DNA from: Chloroflexia bacterium
Lineage (GTDB): Bacteria > Chloroflexota > Chloroflexia > DTKN01
Direction: 5' to 3'
Length of the DNA stretch: 43,405 bases
NCBI GenBank assembly: GCA_016928715.1
Contig: JAFGKG010000019.1
Location: forward strand, 1 to 43,405
Translations under genes and position numbers: made by a program
The notes under the pieces: model-generated
Told to the model about the DNA's origin: nothing
Database searches by the model: none
The model's input: only the letters and a program-made list of their open reading frames with translations
Part shown: positions 18,409-27,112 of the stretch, one piece after another
Layout: every line of letters begins with the position of its first letter
Position numbering within the stretch: position 1 is the stretch's first letter

Positions 18409-19155
18409 TCAAATCGAGGCCCACATGAACCAGAGCACCCCCGCCAACAGCACCGTGCAGACAATACTGATCGCCAACTTGGTCCAGCACAGCAGCGGCG
18501 ACTGGGAGTTCCTGGCCCTACGGCAGAGAATCAACCCTCGGGGCAAAAAGGACAGGGGCGCCAGCCACATCAACGGTTGCCCCAGGTAAAAAAGCAGCAG
18601 GGCCATTGTGCGTTCTGCCCCACCACAGAGACGATCGACCAACAAAGCCGGCGTACCATTCTGGGAACGTTTCGCCGCCGTCCTGCAGACCAGACTGAGC
18701 GACAATTGGATCTCGATAATCGGTACAATAAAGAGGGCCGTCAGCAGCGCCAGCAAAAACAAAAGATTTCGATTGGCCTGCACACTGCCCCCCCCAATGG
18801 CCTCCACCAACGAGGAGTATGGCCACTCCCCCTGCCCCAAGTAGAGCAGGAGAAACATCGCCCCCACGTGTAAGGACTGATCCAGAAAGAACAGGAGTAT
18901 CCCCCAGCGGGGAAAACAGCGATCCAGGCTCACCTTGGCCCAATCCGTAGAAACATGTAAGAAAAACAGGAGCAACAGCCAGGGCCACCAAGCAGGCAAG
19001 TACTCCCACAGGAACAAAGCCGTACAAAGCACCACAATAGCCGCGTGGATCAACAAACCTTTCCAAGAAGCCACCTTGTAGCGAACCAAATCAATGGTCT
19101 GTAGGACAAAATCACCCACCATGTGGCCCAATAAGAACCGTAACAACAAGGACAT
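18409..19155 (-). CDS. DUF3307 family multi-pass membrane protein
   Basis: About 248 residues with about six membrane helices. The N-terminal LLRFLLGHMVGDFVLQT and the following FFLHVSTDWAKVSLDR carry the GHxxGDFxLQ and HxxxDxxK motifs I associate with DUF3307, a family of unknown function. The polar conserved residues (His, Asp, Gln) in the membrane suggest an enzyme or ion site. ATG at 19155 gives a compact N-terminus; a GTG at 19170 would add five residues. Neither start has a strong Shine-Dalgarno. First gene of the operon with the cyclase. Confidence 0.8.
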   Translation of the reverse strand: MSLLLRFLLGHMVGDFVLQTIDLVRYKVASWKGLLIHAAIVVLCTALFLWEYLPAWWPWLLLLFFLHVSTDWAKVSLDRCFPRWGILLFFLDQSLHVGAMFLLLYLGQGEWPYSSLVEAIGGGSVQANRNLLFLLALLTALFIVPIIEIQLSLSLVCRTAAKRSQNGTPALLVDRLCGGAERTMALLLFYLGQPLMWLAPLSFLPRGLILCRRARNSQSPLLCWTKLAISIVCTVLLAGVLWFMWASI

Positions 19156-19203
19156 TCGCAACACCCGCACCTTGGACAGACAATTGCCAACAGGTTAAAA
19201 GAT

Positions 19204-19232
19204 ATCATAGCAGGGATTGGGGCGATTGGCAA
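19204..19232 (-). promoter_or_regulatory. Promoter of the DUF3307-cyclase-Cas4-like operon
   Basis: TTGCCA (19227-19232), 17 bases, TATGAT (19204-19209) on the minus strand, with TG extended -10. It lies between the translin-like stop and the DUF3307 start. No other good promoter was seen before the ProRS-like gene, so it probably serves all five genes. Confidence 0.7.
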
Positions 19233-19267
19233 AAGGCCCGGCTTACAGAACGATTAAAATGGCGGAT

Positions 19268-19939
19268 TCAGTATCCCTCCAAGCCCTTTTCCAGTCGCTC
19301 CAGGGACTCTTGCAGGCGCTGCTGTCGAAATGCCGTGGTCAAATCCGCTCGAGTACTCTCCAGAATGCGTCGTACGATATCCGTTGTCCGGCGTAGACCC
19401 CCGGTCAAGGCATCAGGATAATCAACCGTAACCAAAAACTCGTAAATCTGCTGCATCGATTCCAGCCAGTCCTCGCAGCAAGCCAGATCCTCCCGCCGCA
19501 GGCTATCCAGGATAGAGCGCCGGAGCTCGCCAACCGCCTCCCCCAAAGCATTCAAATAGGGGGCTTCCGGAACGTGCAGCTCCTCCGGACAGGGGATCTG
19601 CTTGTTGCAAATCAAGGCGTAGCTCAACCAGGCCTCGGCATATTCTTTCTGTGCGTCGGCCACATAGCCGCTGGAATGAAAGCGGGGACTGCGCTGGACA
19701 ATCCGCTCCACTCGAAGGATGGAATGCTCCGCCTCGGCCAAATGCGTCTTGCACAACTCTCGCTCGCCACGGTGAATTGCGCGGATGGACTGCGCCGCCA
19801 GACGTATAATCGTCCGCGATAGCCGCAGCAGCTCCTCACGCAGTTGATCCTGACGGGACAACTCGTCCAGAATACTTTCCGCAATCTCGGCAAAGGGCAG
19901 CAATGCGACGGAAAGTTCTTGCTCCGGACGAGGGGCCAT
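19268..19939 (-). CDS. Translin-like protein
   Basis: 223 residues, all alpha-helical, matching the translin fold. Seen: long N-terminal helices with LSRTIIRLAAQSIRAIHRGE, VADAQKEYAEAWLSYAL (the QEYxEA region), PYLNALGEAVGELRR, and FLVTVDYPDALTGGLRRTTD followed by DIVRRILESTRADLT, a pattern typical of translin and archaeal homologues. Translins bind nucleic acid and, with TRAX, degrade small RNAs in eukaryotes. The acidic RNase residues of TRAX are not obvious here, so binding rather than cleavage is likelier. ATG follows GAGGT. It is 98 bases downstream of ftsZ on the same strand, so it may be the last gene of that unit. Confidence 0.82.
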   Translation of the reverse strand: MAPRPEQELSVALLPFAEIAESILDELSRQDQLREELLRLSRTIIRLAAQSIRAIHRGERELCKTHLAEAEHSILRVERIVQRSPRFHSSGYVADAQKEYAEAWLSYALICNKQIPCPEELHVPEAPYLNALGEAVGELRRSILDSLRREDLACCEDWLESMQQIYEFLVTVDYPDALTGGLRRTTDIVRRILESTRADLTTAFRQQRLQESLERLEKGLEGY

Positions 19940-20037
19940 AGCAATACCTCATCATAATAGCGGGCTGCCTCCGCTCCCGCTCAACAAAAAAGCGATCGTT
20001 TTTGTACACAGAAGCAAACTATCCAAGGCAGAACCGG

Positions 20038-21150
20038 TCAACCTTGTTGCCGTCGGCGATAGCGCAGGAAGGGCGGAATATCAATCTCGTCCTCCTGAGA
20101 CAACAAGGAGGGAATTTCCTCCTCTGGTTCAGCGGTAGCAGCACGCAGCTCACGAGCCTTCATCGGTCGATCCACCCGCCGCCGCGTCTCCTTGAGTTGA
20201 TCAAAGCCGGTAGCGATCAGCGTAATCTTGACCTCATCACGCATATTCTCATCAATGACCGCGCCAAAGATGATATTGGCGTCGGGATCAGCGGCCCGGG
20301 CTACAATTTCGGCCGCCTCATTGATTTCCCACATGGTGAGTTCGGCACCGCCGGTGACGTTAAAGAGCACCCCCTTGGCGCCATCGATCGAGATCTCGAG
20401 CAGCGGGCTGGAAATGGCCGCCTGAGCGGCATCGACCATGCGCTTTTCCCCAGTACCGTAGCCAATGGCCATCAAGGCCGAGCCTGCGTCAGCCATAATG
20501 GCCTTGACATCGGCAAAGTCCAGATTGATCAAGCCACGAATTGTAATCAGGTCCGAGATGCCCTGGATCCCCTGGCGCAACACGTCGTCGGCCACCCGAA
20601 AGGCCTCCAGCATAGAAGTATGCTTGTCGGTGATCTGGAGCAATCGATCGTTAGGAATCACGATCAGCGTGTCCACGTGCGGTTTGAGATTGCCAATGCC
20701 CTCTTCAGACACGACGCGCCGGCGGTTGCCCTCAAACGTAAAGGGCCGGGTGACCACCGCCACGGTCAGAGCGCCCAACTCGCGCGAGATCTCGGCAATG
20801 ACCGGGGAAGCCCCGGTCCCTGTCCCCCCACCCATGCCGGCCGTGATAAAAACCATGTCTGAACCACGGAGCGCCTCGCTCAGATCCTCGCTGGACTCCT
20901 CCGCCGCCTTTTGCCCAATCACGGGATTGCCCCCAGAGCCCAAGCCCTTGGTCAGCTTGTCCCCAATCCGTAGCCGCCTGGGGGCCGCAGAATGCAACAA
21001 GGCCTGGGCATCCGTATTGACCGCGATAAACTCCACGCCCTGCACGCCGGCCTCGATCATCCGATCGACGGCGTTGCTTCCACCGCCGCCAACACCAATC
21101 ACCTTGATTTGCGCAAAATTCTCCGTGACAACTTCCAAGAAATCCTCCAT
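20038..21150 (-). CDS. ftsZ: Cell division GTPase FtsZ
   Basis: Tubulin homologue that forms the Z-ring. 370 residues. Seen: [17 protein letters not shown], the tubulin signature GGGTGTG at 107-113, and the T7 synergy loop with [12 protein letters not shown] short acidic linker leads to [14 protein letters not shown], a typical C-terminal peptide for FtsA binding with an extra basic tail. The open frame starts at 21165, but ATG 21150 is chosen because AGGAGG lies six bases upstream and gives MEDFLEVV. It follows ftsA by 127 bases without an obvious consensus promoter in between. Confidence 0.97.
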   Translation of the reverse strand: MEDFLEVVTENFAQIKVIGVGGGGSNAVDRMIEAGVQGVEFIAVNTDAQALLHSAAPRRLRIGDKLTKGLGSGGNPVIGQKAAEESSEDLSEALRGSDMVFITAGMGGGTGTGASPVIAEISRELGALTVAVVTRPFTFEGNRRRVVSEEGIGNLKPHVDTLIVIPNDRLLQITDKHTSMLEAFRVADDVLRQGIQGISDLITIRGLINLDFADVKAIMADAGSALMAIGYGTGEKRMVDAAQAAISSPLLEISIDGAKGVLFNVTGGAELTMWEINEAAEIVARAADPDANIIFGAVIDENMRDEVKITLIATGFDQLKETRRRVDRPMKARELRAATAEPEEEIPSLLSQEDEIDIPPFLRYRRRQQG

Positions 21151-21277
21151 TGTCTGCCTCCTCACCGTCCAGACCTACGACGACCCAGACAGAGCTTTTT
21201 TCCTGCAGACAGCACCCTCTATCGACAGCAGTACCTTTCCACAGAGGGATTCACCCAGCCCAGGCTCACGCTCCCTC

Positions 21278-22537
21278 TCAGGGCAAAAATTCCCGCAGCC
21301 AGCTTTTGAAGCGGTTATAGATACGCGTCCAGCCCTGATCCTGGGGCACCAGAAAGGGTGGCGCCCCGCCTCGCTTCAGACCCCAACGCACCAGCCCTAC
21401 ACTGGTGGCATAAGCCGGCGTGTCAATGGACTCGGCCAATCCGCCCAGGCTGCCCGGTACCCCAATCCGCACCGGCACATTCAGAACCGAGCGGGCGACC
21501 TGCTCAATACCGGGCAACAGGGCCGTGCCCCCGGTGAGCACCACACCCGCCGGCAACAAACCGTCATAGCCTACCCGCCGAACCTCCGAGCGCAGCATCT
21601 GAAAAATCTCGTCCACCCGAGCCTCTATAACCTGGTGCAGCAGCTCGCGCGAAATGATGCGTTTTTTGGCCCCGACAAAGGACTCGACCTCGATTTGGTC
21701 CTCCAATAGGCCCTCCTCCTGCCCCTCCACGACCTCGGGCACCGGCAAAGGGTGAGCCCGACCGTGGCGAATCTTGAGATATTCGGCCACGTCAAAGGGC
21801 GTGCGCAGGACAATCGCAATATCGTTGGTAATGTGATTGCCCCCCACCGGCAACACCATGCTGTGCCAGATGCTGCCGTCGATAAAGATGGCCACGTCCG
21901 TCGTGCCGCCACCACAGTCCACCAGCATGACCCCCATTTCCTTCTCGGCCTCGGTCAACACGGCTTCGCTGCTCGCCAGCGGCTGCAGTACCAGGTCGTC
22001 AATCTCTACCCCGGCCCGCTGTACACACTTGATCAGATTCTGAATGGCGGTCACCGCACCAGTGACAATGTGCGCCTCTACTTCAAGGCGAAAGCCCGAA
22101 AGCCCCACCGGATCGAGAATGCCCTCTTGGCCATCCACAATGTAGGAACGGGGAATCACATGAATGATCTCCCGCTGGGTCGGGATGGCAATCGCCCGGG
22201 CCGCCTCTAGTGCCCGCGCTTGATCGGAAAGCACAATCTCCCGGTCGGCCCGCGGGATCGCCACAACTCCACGGCTGTTGAGGGACTGAATATGCCCCCC
22301 GGCTACCCCCACATAGGCCGAACCAATCCGGTAACCACTCAGCCGTTCCGCTTTTTCTATCGAGGCCACGATGGAAGTAACGGATTCGTCCACATTGACC
22401 ACAATGCCTTTTTTCATACCCTTGGAGGGAGTCAGACCCACACCTAGAATGTTGATCTGGTCTCTGGCGCCAAGCTCGCCCACCAGTGTAACAATCTTGG
22501 TTGTCCCTACATCAATCCCAACGACAGTTTGTGTCAT
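21278..22537 (-). CDS. ftsA: Cell division protein FtsA
   Basis: Actin-like membrane tether for FtsZ. 419 residues. Seen: the phosphate-1 motif VVGIDVGTTKIVTLVGE, the 1C-domain region with NSRGVVAIPR, phosphate-2 VDCGGGTTDVAIF, and the adenosine motif VVLTGGTALLPGI. The C-terminal end (YNRFKSWLREFLP) fits an amphipathic membrane-targeting helix. A TTG start at 22564 would add nine residues; ATG 22537 gives the canonical MTQTVVGIDVGTTK. A promoter lies just upstream, in the ftsQ-ftsA gap. Confidence 0.95.
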   Translation of the reverse strand: MTQTVVGIDVGTTKIVTLVGELGARDQINILGVGLTPSKGMKKGIVVNVDESVTSIVASIEKAERLSGYRIGSAYVGVAGGHIQSLNSRGVVAIPRADREIVLSDQARALEAARAIAIPTQREIIHVIPRSYIVDGQEGILDPVGLSGFRLEVEAHIVTGAVTAIQNLIKCVQRAGVEIDDLVLQPLASSEAVLTEAEKEMGVMLVDCGGGTTDVAIFIDGSIWHSMVLPVGGNHITNDIAIVLRTPFDVAEYLKIRHGRAHPLPVPEVVEGQEEGLLEDQIEVESFVGAKKRIISRELLHQVIEARVDEIFQMLRSEVRRVGYDGLLPAGVVLTGGTALLPGIEQVARSVLNVPVRIGVPGSLGGLAESIDTPAYATSVGLVRWGLKRGGAPPFLVPQDQGWTRIYNRFKSWLREFLP

Positions 22538-22566
22538 GGCCTTTCCCACCCTCTCTTTGGCCAACT

Positions 22567-22595
22567 ATTATAGCCGAACTGGGCCTTTGATGCAA
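22567..22595 (-). promoter_or_regulatory. Promoter for ftsA-ftsZ
   Basis: TTGCAT (22590-22595), 17 bases, TATAAT (22567-22572) on the minus strand, just after the ftsQ stop. The predicted leader to ftsA is about 25 bases. It would let ftsA and ftsZ be made above the level of the cell-wall genes. Confidence 0.65.
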
Positions 22596-22597
22596 GC

Positions 22598-23380
22598 CTA
22601 GCGATAGCGAATCTGCTCTGGGAGACGCAAATCCACTTCGCTAAAAAAGATCCCATTCTGCAACAGGGTCAACAAATTGAGCACCTTTTGCTCAAGGTGC
22701 GCGCCGTTGCCAAAACAGGCCCGCCAGCCATCCACAGAAACGGCCGTGATGCCTCGCTCGCTATGATACTCAAATGGCAGCAGCGTAAAGCCCAGGTCGT
22801 TGTACAAACGGGTAAAAACCTGTTGCGCTGTTTGTACGGCCTCCACATCCACATACTCCCCTACCTCTACGGCTACACCCTCCTTGTCCACAATATAGAT
22901 CAACTGATCCATACCCTCTTGTTCAATCCCCAGCACCAAGCCGTCATCGTCAACCAGGTAACGCTCCAGGCTATTGTCCGGCGCCCAACTGACCGAGGGG
23001 AATTTCTCCCAAATCCGCACCCGTACCTGATTGGGCAAAATACGGTCCACCCGCACCTGCTGAATGTAGGGGATCTGCTCCAACCGCTGTCGAACGAGCG
23101 AGACGTCCAGCAGAAACAGGTTGCGTCCCAGTTCGATCGAGCTTTGGCGCAGGGCCTCGTCCTGGGGCAACGCCAGATTTCCCTGAATGCCTACCTCGGA
23201 AATCTGAAAAGTGGGCGAGAAGAGCAGGTAGCCTAGGACAAGCGAGCTGACCAGCGCCAACAAGGCCCCCACCAGGCGCCCATCCCGTCCCCAAGCCCGC
23301 AGTCCCCGCCAAAGACGTGGCCTGGCACTGGAGCGCGACTTGGATTTTTTCCGCCAGTCCTTTGCTTTGACTTGTGCCAT
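22598..23380 (-). CDS. ftsQ: Cell division protein FtsQ/DivIB
   Basis: 260 residues, bitopic. The cytoplasmic N-terminus is very basic (KDWRKKSKSRSSARPRLWR), followed by a membrane helix at about 35-55. A POTRA domain (about 57-126) has FQISEVGIQGNLALPQDEAL and IPYIQQVRVDRILPNQVRVRI, diagnostic for FtsQ. Then comes the FtsQ beta domain with YLVDDDGLVLG. It bridges early and late divisome proteins outside the membrane. It lies between ddl and ftsA, the conserved dcw order, nine bases after ddl. Confidence 0.94.
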   Translation of the reverse strand: MAQVKAKDWRKKSKSRSSARPRLWRGLRAWGRDGRLVGALLALVSSLVLGYLLFSPTFQISEVGIQGNLALPQDEALRQSSIELGRNLFLLDVSLVRQRLEQIPYIQQVRVDRILPNQVRVRIWEKFPSVSWAPDNSLERYLVDDDGLVLGIEQEGMDQLIYIVDKEGVAVEVGEYVDVEAVQTAQQVFTRLYNDLGFTLLPFEYHSERGITAVSVDGWRACFGNGAHLEQKVLNLLTLLQNGIFFSEVDLRLPEQIRYR

Positions 23381-23389
23381 ACAATCTCC

Positions 23390-24481
23390 TCAGCGCCTCA
23401 CTCGATCCTGTTGTCGTTCCGCAAAACGCTCCTGGGCCAATTCGATCAGACGATCCAACAATCGCGAATAGGCCAGCCCGCTGGCCTCCCACAACTTGGG
23501 ATACATACTGATCGGGGTAAAGCCCGGTATGGTGTTGAGTTCATTAAGAAAAGCCCGCCCGCTTTGCCGATCGAGCAAAAAATCCACCCGGGCCATCCCC
23601 GCCACATCCAGGGCCCTATAGGCCTGGATCGCCAGGACCCGCAACTCTTTGATCAACGCTTCCGGCAAAGGGGCCGGAATCAACAATTCGGATCGATCGT
23701 CGACATATTTGGCCTCATAATCATAAAACTCGCGACAGGGAACAATCTCGCCCGGGACAGAGGCCTGTGGCTCGTCATTGCCCAGAACGCTGATCTCGAT
23801 CTCGCGTGCGTCGACGGCCCGCTCAATCAGCAGCCGCCGATCGTATCCCGCCGCCAGGTCCAAAGCGGCGCCGAGTTCATCCCGGTCGTGGGCCTTGGAT
23901 ATCCCCACGCTGGAACCCAAGTTGGCCGGCTTGACAAAACAAGGATAGCCCAAGCGCCGCTCGACCTGCTCCAGCAGCTCTTCCGGCCCGCCCTGCCATC
24001 GATGACGGTTCAGCTCCACAAACTCCACCACCGGCAATCCACAAGCCTGCAGCACCCGCTTGGCCGAGATTTTGTCCATACAGAGCGCCGAGGCCAGTAC
24101 ACCGGCCCCTACATAGGCCACCCCGGCCATCTCAAATAATCCCTGGATGGTGCCGTCCTCACCAAAAGGGCCATGCAGCACGGGGAAAACAACGTCCAAC
24201 TCGGGAAATACCGACCCGGCCAGCCCGGGAATCAGCGCCGTACGGGCGGGCGACTCGCCCGGTCCGGGCGCTTCCGTCGGTGACTGCTCCAACAACGCTT
24301 CCAGTCTGGCCAACGGGTCGCCATCAACCAACCACACCCCTGCACGGCTAATGCCAATGGGCACAACCTCGTAGCGAGATCGGTCCAAAGCGTCCATTAC
24401 CGAGCGCGCCGAGACCAGCGAGACCTCGTGCTCCCCAGAGCGCCCGCCAAAGATGAGCCCAACTCGCAATCTAGTTCTCAT
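23390..24481 (-). CDS. ddl: D-alanine--D-alanine ligase
   Basis: ATP-grasp enzyme making D-Ala-D-Ala for peptidoglycan. 363 residues, the longer Ddl type. Seen: RVGLIFGGRSGEHEVSLVSA at the N-terminus, PVLHGPFGEDGTIQGLFEMA, the ATP-grasp VKPANLGSSVGISKAH, and the C-terminal FLNELNTIPGFTPISMYPKL with the metal-binding Glu/Asn and the MYPKLW motif of the family. ATG 24481 has GAGG seven bases upstream; a GTG at 24493 would add four residues. A weak promoter is possible at 24525-24554. Confidence 0.96.
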   Translation of the reverse strand: MRTRLRVGLIFGGRSGEHEVSLVSARSVMDALDRSRYEVVPIGISRAGVWLVDGDPLARLEALLEQSPTEAPGPGESPARTALIPGLAGSVFPELDVVFPVLHGPFGEDGTIQGLFEMAGVAYVGAGVLASALCMDKISAKRVLQACGLPVVEFVELNRHRWQGGPEELLEQVERRLGYPCFVKPANLGSSVGISKAHDRDELGAALDLAAGYDRRLLIERAVDAREIEISVLGNDEPQASVPGEIVPCREFYDYEAKYVDDRSELLIPAPLPEALIKELRVLAIQAYRALDVAGMARVDFLLDRQSGRAFLNELNTIPGFTPISMYPKLWEASGLAYSRLLDRLIELAQERFAERQQDRVRR

Positions 24482-24524
24482 GCATATCCTCACTGCTACA
24501 AGCTATCGTAGAGCAATCCGTCGC

Positions 24525-24554
24525 CATATACAAGCAGGCTTGATTACGGTTCAA
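24525..24554 (-). promoter_or_regulatory. Possible promoter of ddl-ftsQ
   Basis: TTGAAC (24549-24554), 18 bases, TATATG (24525-24530) on the minus strand, in the 82-base gap between the unknown membrane gene and ddl. Each hexamer matches only four of six positions, so this is tentative. Confidence 0.35.
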
Positions 24555-24563
24555 TGACATGTT

Positions 24564-25703
24564 TTAGGGCGAATCCTGCCAGCGCCGCAAGAGCAGCCAG
24601 CCCAGCAAGAATAATACCGTCGTCACGGCCGCCCGCAGCAACACGATAACCCAGTCGCGGTCCACCAGGCAGAGGGCCAGGATAGCTGCCCCCAACAGAA
24701 CCATCCACCAAACCGGCGCCCAGCACTCCCTGGGTCGCCCTGCCATCCTCCTCCCTGAGGGAGGTTGCTCTCGCCCTGACGCTTCAATCTGGGACAACCA
24801 AGCCATCCGCGCCAACTGAACGGCCCGGTCGGCTCGCTCCAGGTCATAGCCCCACTGCACCAGGGCCTCCTGCAGCCGCTCCTCGTACCAGGAAAAAAAG
24901 CCCTCTCCATCCTGGCGCAGCTCACGCCCGATCTGCCCGTAGAGGTAGCTACTACTGCGCAAGAGATTGTGCCGGCGGCTCAACCGGGCCAAACCCTGCC
25001 CGGCCACACGGGAGGCCTCGCGCAAGGATCCATGAGGCTGACCGGATTCCCCCGCCAGGGCCGCCAGGGCCGTATTCTCCAAGCGATCCAAGGCCGACCA
25101 AAAGGCCGCCCGCTCCTCCCGACCATATTGGCGCAGTTGGTGCAAAGCACGATGCAGATAGAGTTCGGCCCGCATGAAGGAGGCGTTATCCTCCCACAAC
25201 AAACTCTCTACGCCCTGCCGTACTCCTTCCGTGGGTGCATAGAACCAGGCATAGGCCGCGGTCACGGCACCACGCTCCACCATGGCCGGCGCGCTGACCA
25301 GCCAGACCCGGCCTACCGGCAGCAGCACCACCGGCCGCGCGGCCTCCTGGGACAAGCCCAGGGCCTGCGCCAGCAGATTCTGCTCCTCATAAGGGCCGGC
25401 TGCCACCGCCCCCAAATAGACCTGGCTCACCCCCCAAAAACTCTCCGGAGGTCGATCCCAAAAGGTCCCCAACCAGCGGCCCATCTCGTCCGAAAGCTGC
25501 TGCCAGACCTGTATCTCCCAGCCCCCGCGGCGAGACAATTCGACCTGCACCACGGTGGCCCCGGCCGTACTGGTGCTCTTTCTTCGCGGCACGCTCTCCT
25601 CCGTCGGCGGCAGCGACTGCACCACCTCCCAAAGCTCACTACCCTGGCGATCCCCTGCTGCGAAAAAAAAGGCCACTACTAGGGCGGGGTCATGAAACAC
25701 CAT
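24564..25703 (-). CDS. Membrane protein of unknown function in the usual murB position
   Basis: About 379 residues, family not recognised. The N-terminal half (1 to about 170) is alpha/beta-like, with VVQVELSRRGGWEIQVWQQL and RPVVLLPVGRVWLVSAP. The middle (about 175-320) is predicted helical, with many Leu, Arg and Glu. Two membrane helices close the protein (about 331-346 and 352-372), with a short Asp/Arg turn, so most of it lies on one face of the membrane. It has no FAD-binding motif and is not MurB. It overlaps murC by 14 bases with ATG 25703; a TTG at 25709 is an alternative. Its place among wall-synthesis genes suggests an envelope role, by inference. Confidence 0.75.
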   Translation of the reverse strand: MVFHDPALVVAFFFAAGDRQGSELWEVVQSLPPTEESVPRRKSTSTAGATVVQVELSRRGGWEIQVWQQLSDEMGRWLGTFWDRPPESFWGVSQVYLGAVAAGPYEEQNLLAQALGLSQEAARPVVLLPVGRVWLVSAPAMVERGAVTAAYAWFYAPTEGVRQGVESLLWEDNASFMRAELYLHRALHQLRQYGREERAAFWSALDRLENTALAALAGESGQPHGSLREASRVAGQGLARLSRRHNLLRSSSYLYGQIGRELRQDGEGFFSWYEERLQEALVQWGYDLERADRAVQLARMAWLSQIEASGREQPPSGRRMAGRPRECWAPVWWMVLLGAAILALCLVDRDWVIVLLRAAVTTVLFLLGWLLLRRWQDSP

Positions 25704-27093
25704 AGCCAACTTGCTCCTCTTGATCCCGCAAGCGGGATAAAAGCCTGGGGCCCAGGCCCGTAATGTCGCCGGCCCCCAGAGTCAATACAACGTCCCCCGA
25801 ACAGAGCCGTTCTAACAACCAGGAGAGCGCCTGGTCCAACGTAGCCACATAGTCAGCCGGAACCGAGATCTGCTCCGCTACCAGCGCGCCCGAAACGTCA
25901 CCCGGGTCAATCTCCCGCGCCGCATAGACCCCCGTGACCAACACCTCATCCGCCTGCGAAAGGGCCCCGGCAAAAGCGGCCGCGAATATGCGCGTCCGGC
26001 TGTAGGTGTGCGGCTGAAAGACGGCCACCAGCCGACGTCCGGGGAAACGCTGCCGCGCTGCCTCCAAGGTCGCCCGGACCTCACTGGGATGGTGGGCATA
26101 GTCGTCCACAACCCGTATGCCCTGGGCCAAGCCCAGATATTGAAAGCGCCTCTGCACGCCGCTAAAGGACTCGAGGATCCCGCCAATTTCGGCAAGGTCC
26201 AATCCTTCCTCGGCAGCCACCGCCAGAGCGGCCAGCGCGTTGGCCACATTGTGCCGGCCGGGCTGGGCCAGCCGGAATCGCCCCAGGGCCTGGCCCTCTC
26301 GCAGCACCGTAAAGGTGCTCCCCTGTGGCTCCAAGAGCACGTCCCCCACCCCCCAGGTCGCCCCAGGCGCTAGCCCATAGCCCAACACTGGGGCCGCCGG
26401 CCGGGACAGTCCCCAAGCGCCCGGATCGTCCCGGCAGAGCAGGACCGTGCCCTCCGGCGATACCTGCTCGATAAAGGCGGCAAAGGCCTGGCGTACAGCG
26501 GCCTCGTCAGGATAGCAATCGACGTGATCCCACTCCACATTGGTGACTACCGCAACCTCCGGCTGCAGCGCCAGAAAGGTGTGATCGTACTCGTCCGCCT
26601 CCAGGACAAAACGGCGGTCCGCGCCGGCATGGCCGTTGCCCCCCAATATGGGCAGGTCCCCCCCAATGATAAAGGAGCAGTCCAGGCCGGCCGCTCGCAA
26701 TAACAAAACCAACATGGCCGTGGTGGTGGTCTTGCCATGGGTGCCAGCGATAGCCAGGCAGCGCCGTCCCCCCGTCAAGCAGCGCAGCATCTGGCCCCGA
26801 TGCCACAGCGGCAAGGACAAACGCCGCACCTCGGCCAACTCAGGGTTGTCCGGTGGGACCGCCGAACTCGCCACGACAACATCAGCGCCCTGGACATGCC
26901 CGGCCGCGTGGCCGACAAATACCCGCGCCCCCTGGGCCTCCAGTTGGCGCAAGCCGGCGCTGTCCCGCAGATCCGACCCAGACACGGCGTGCCCACGCTC
27001 CAAGAGCAGCCGGGCAATGGCGCTCATGCCGGCGCCGCCGATACCCACCAGGTGAACCCGCTCGTCACCCCGCCAAGCGTGCGTCTCCGCCAC
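25690..27093 (-). CDS. murC: UDP-N-acetylmuramate--L-alanine ligase
   Basis: ATP-dependent ligase adding L-Ala to UDP-MurNAc. 467 residues. Seen: N-terminal HLVGIGGAGMSAIARLLLE, the ATP loop AIAGTHGKTTTTAMLVLL, LEADEYDHTFLALQP, NVEWDHVDCYPD, and the C-terminal VVDDYAHHPSEVRATLEA and FQPHTYSRTRIF, all MurC-specific. The open frame begins at 27165, inside the CvpA-like gene. I choose GTG 27093 because GGAGGAA stands just upstream and the upstream part has no homology. It is 19 bases after the CvpA-like stop. Confidence 0.95.
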   Translation of the reverse strand: MAETHAWRGDERVHLVGIGGAGMSAIARLLLERGHAVSGSDLRDSAGLRQLEAQGARVFVGHAAGHVQGADVVVASSAVPPDNPELAEVRRLSLPLWHRGQMLRCLTGGRRCLAIAGTHGKTTTTAMLVLLLRAAGLDCSFIIGGDLPILGGNGHAGADRRFVLEADEYDHTFLALQPEVAVVTNVEWDHVDCYPDEAAVRQAFAAFIEQVSPEGTVLLCRDDPGAWGLSRPAAPVLGYGLAPGATWGVGDVLLEPQGSTFTVLREGQALGRFRLAQPGRHNVANALAALAVAAEEGLDLAEIGGILESFSGVQRRFQYLGLAQGIRVVDDYAHHPSEVRATLEAARQRFPGRRLVAVFQPHTYSRTRIFAAAFAGALSQADEVLVTGVYAAREIDPGDVSGALVAEQISVPADYVATLDQALSWLLERLCSGDVVLTLGAGDITGLGPRLLSRLRDQEEQVGYGVS

Positions 27094-27112
27094 CGCTTCC
27101 TCCAAATGTACG

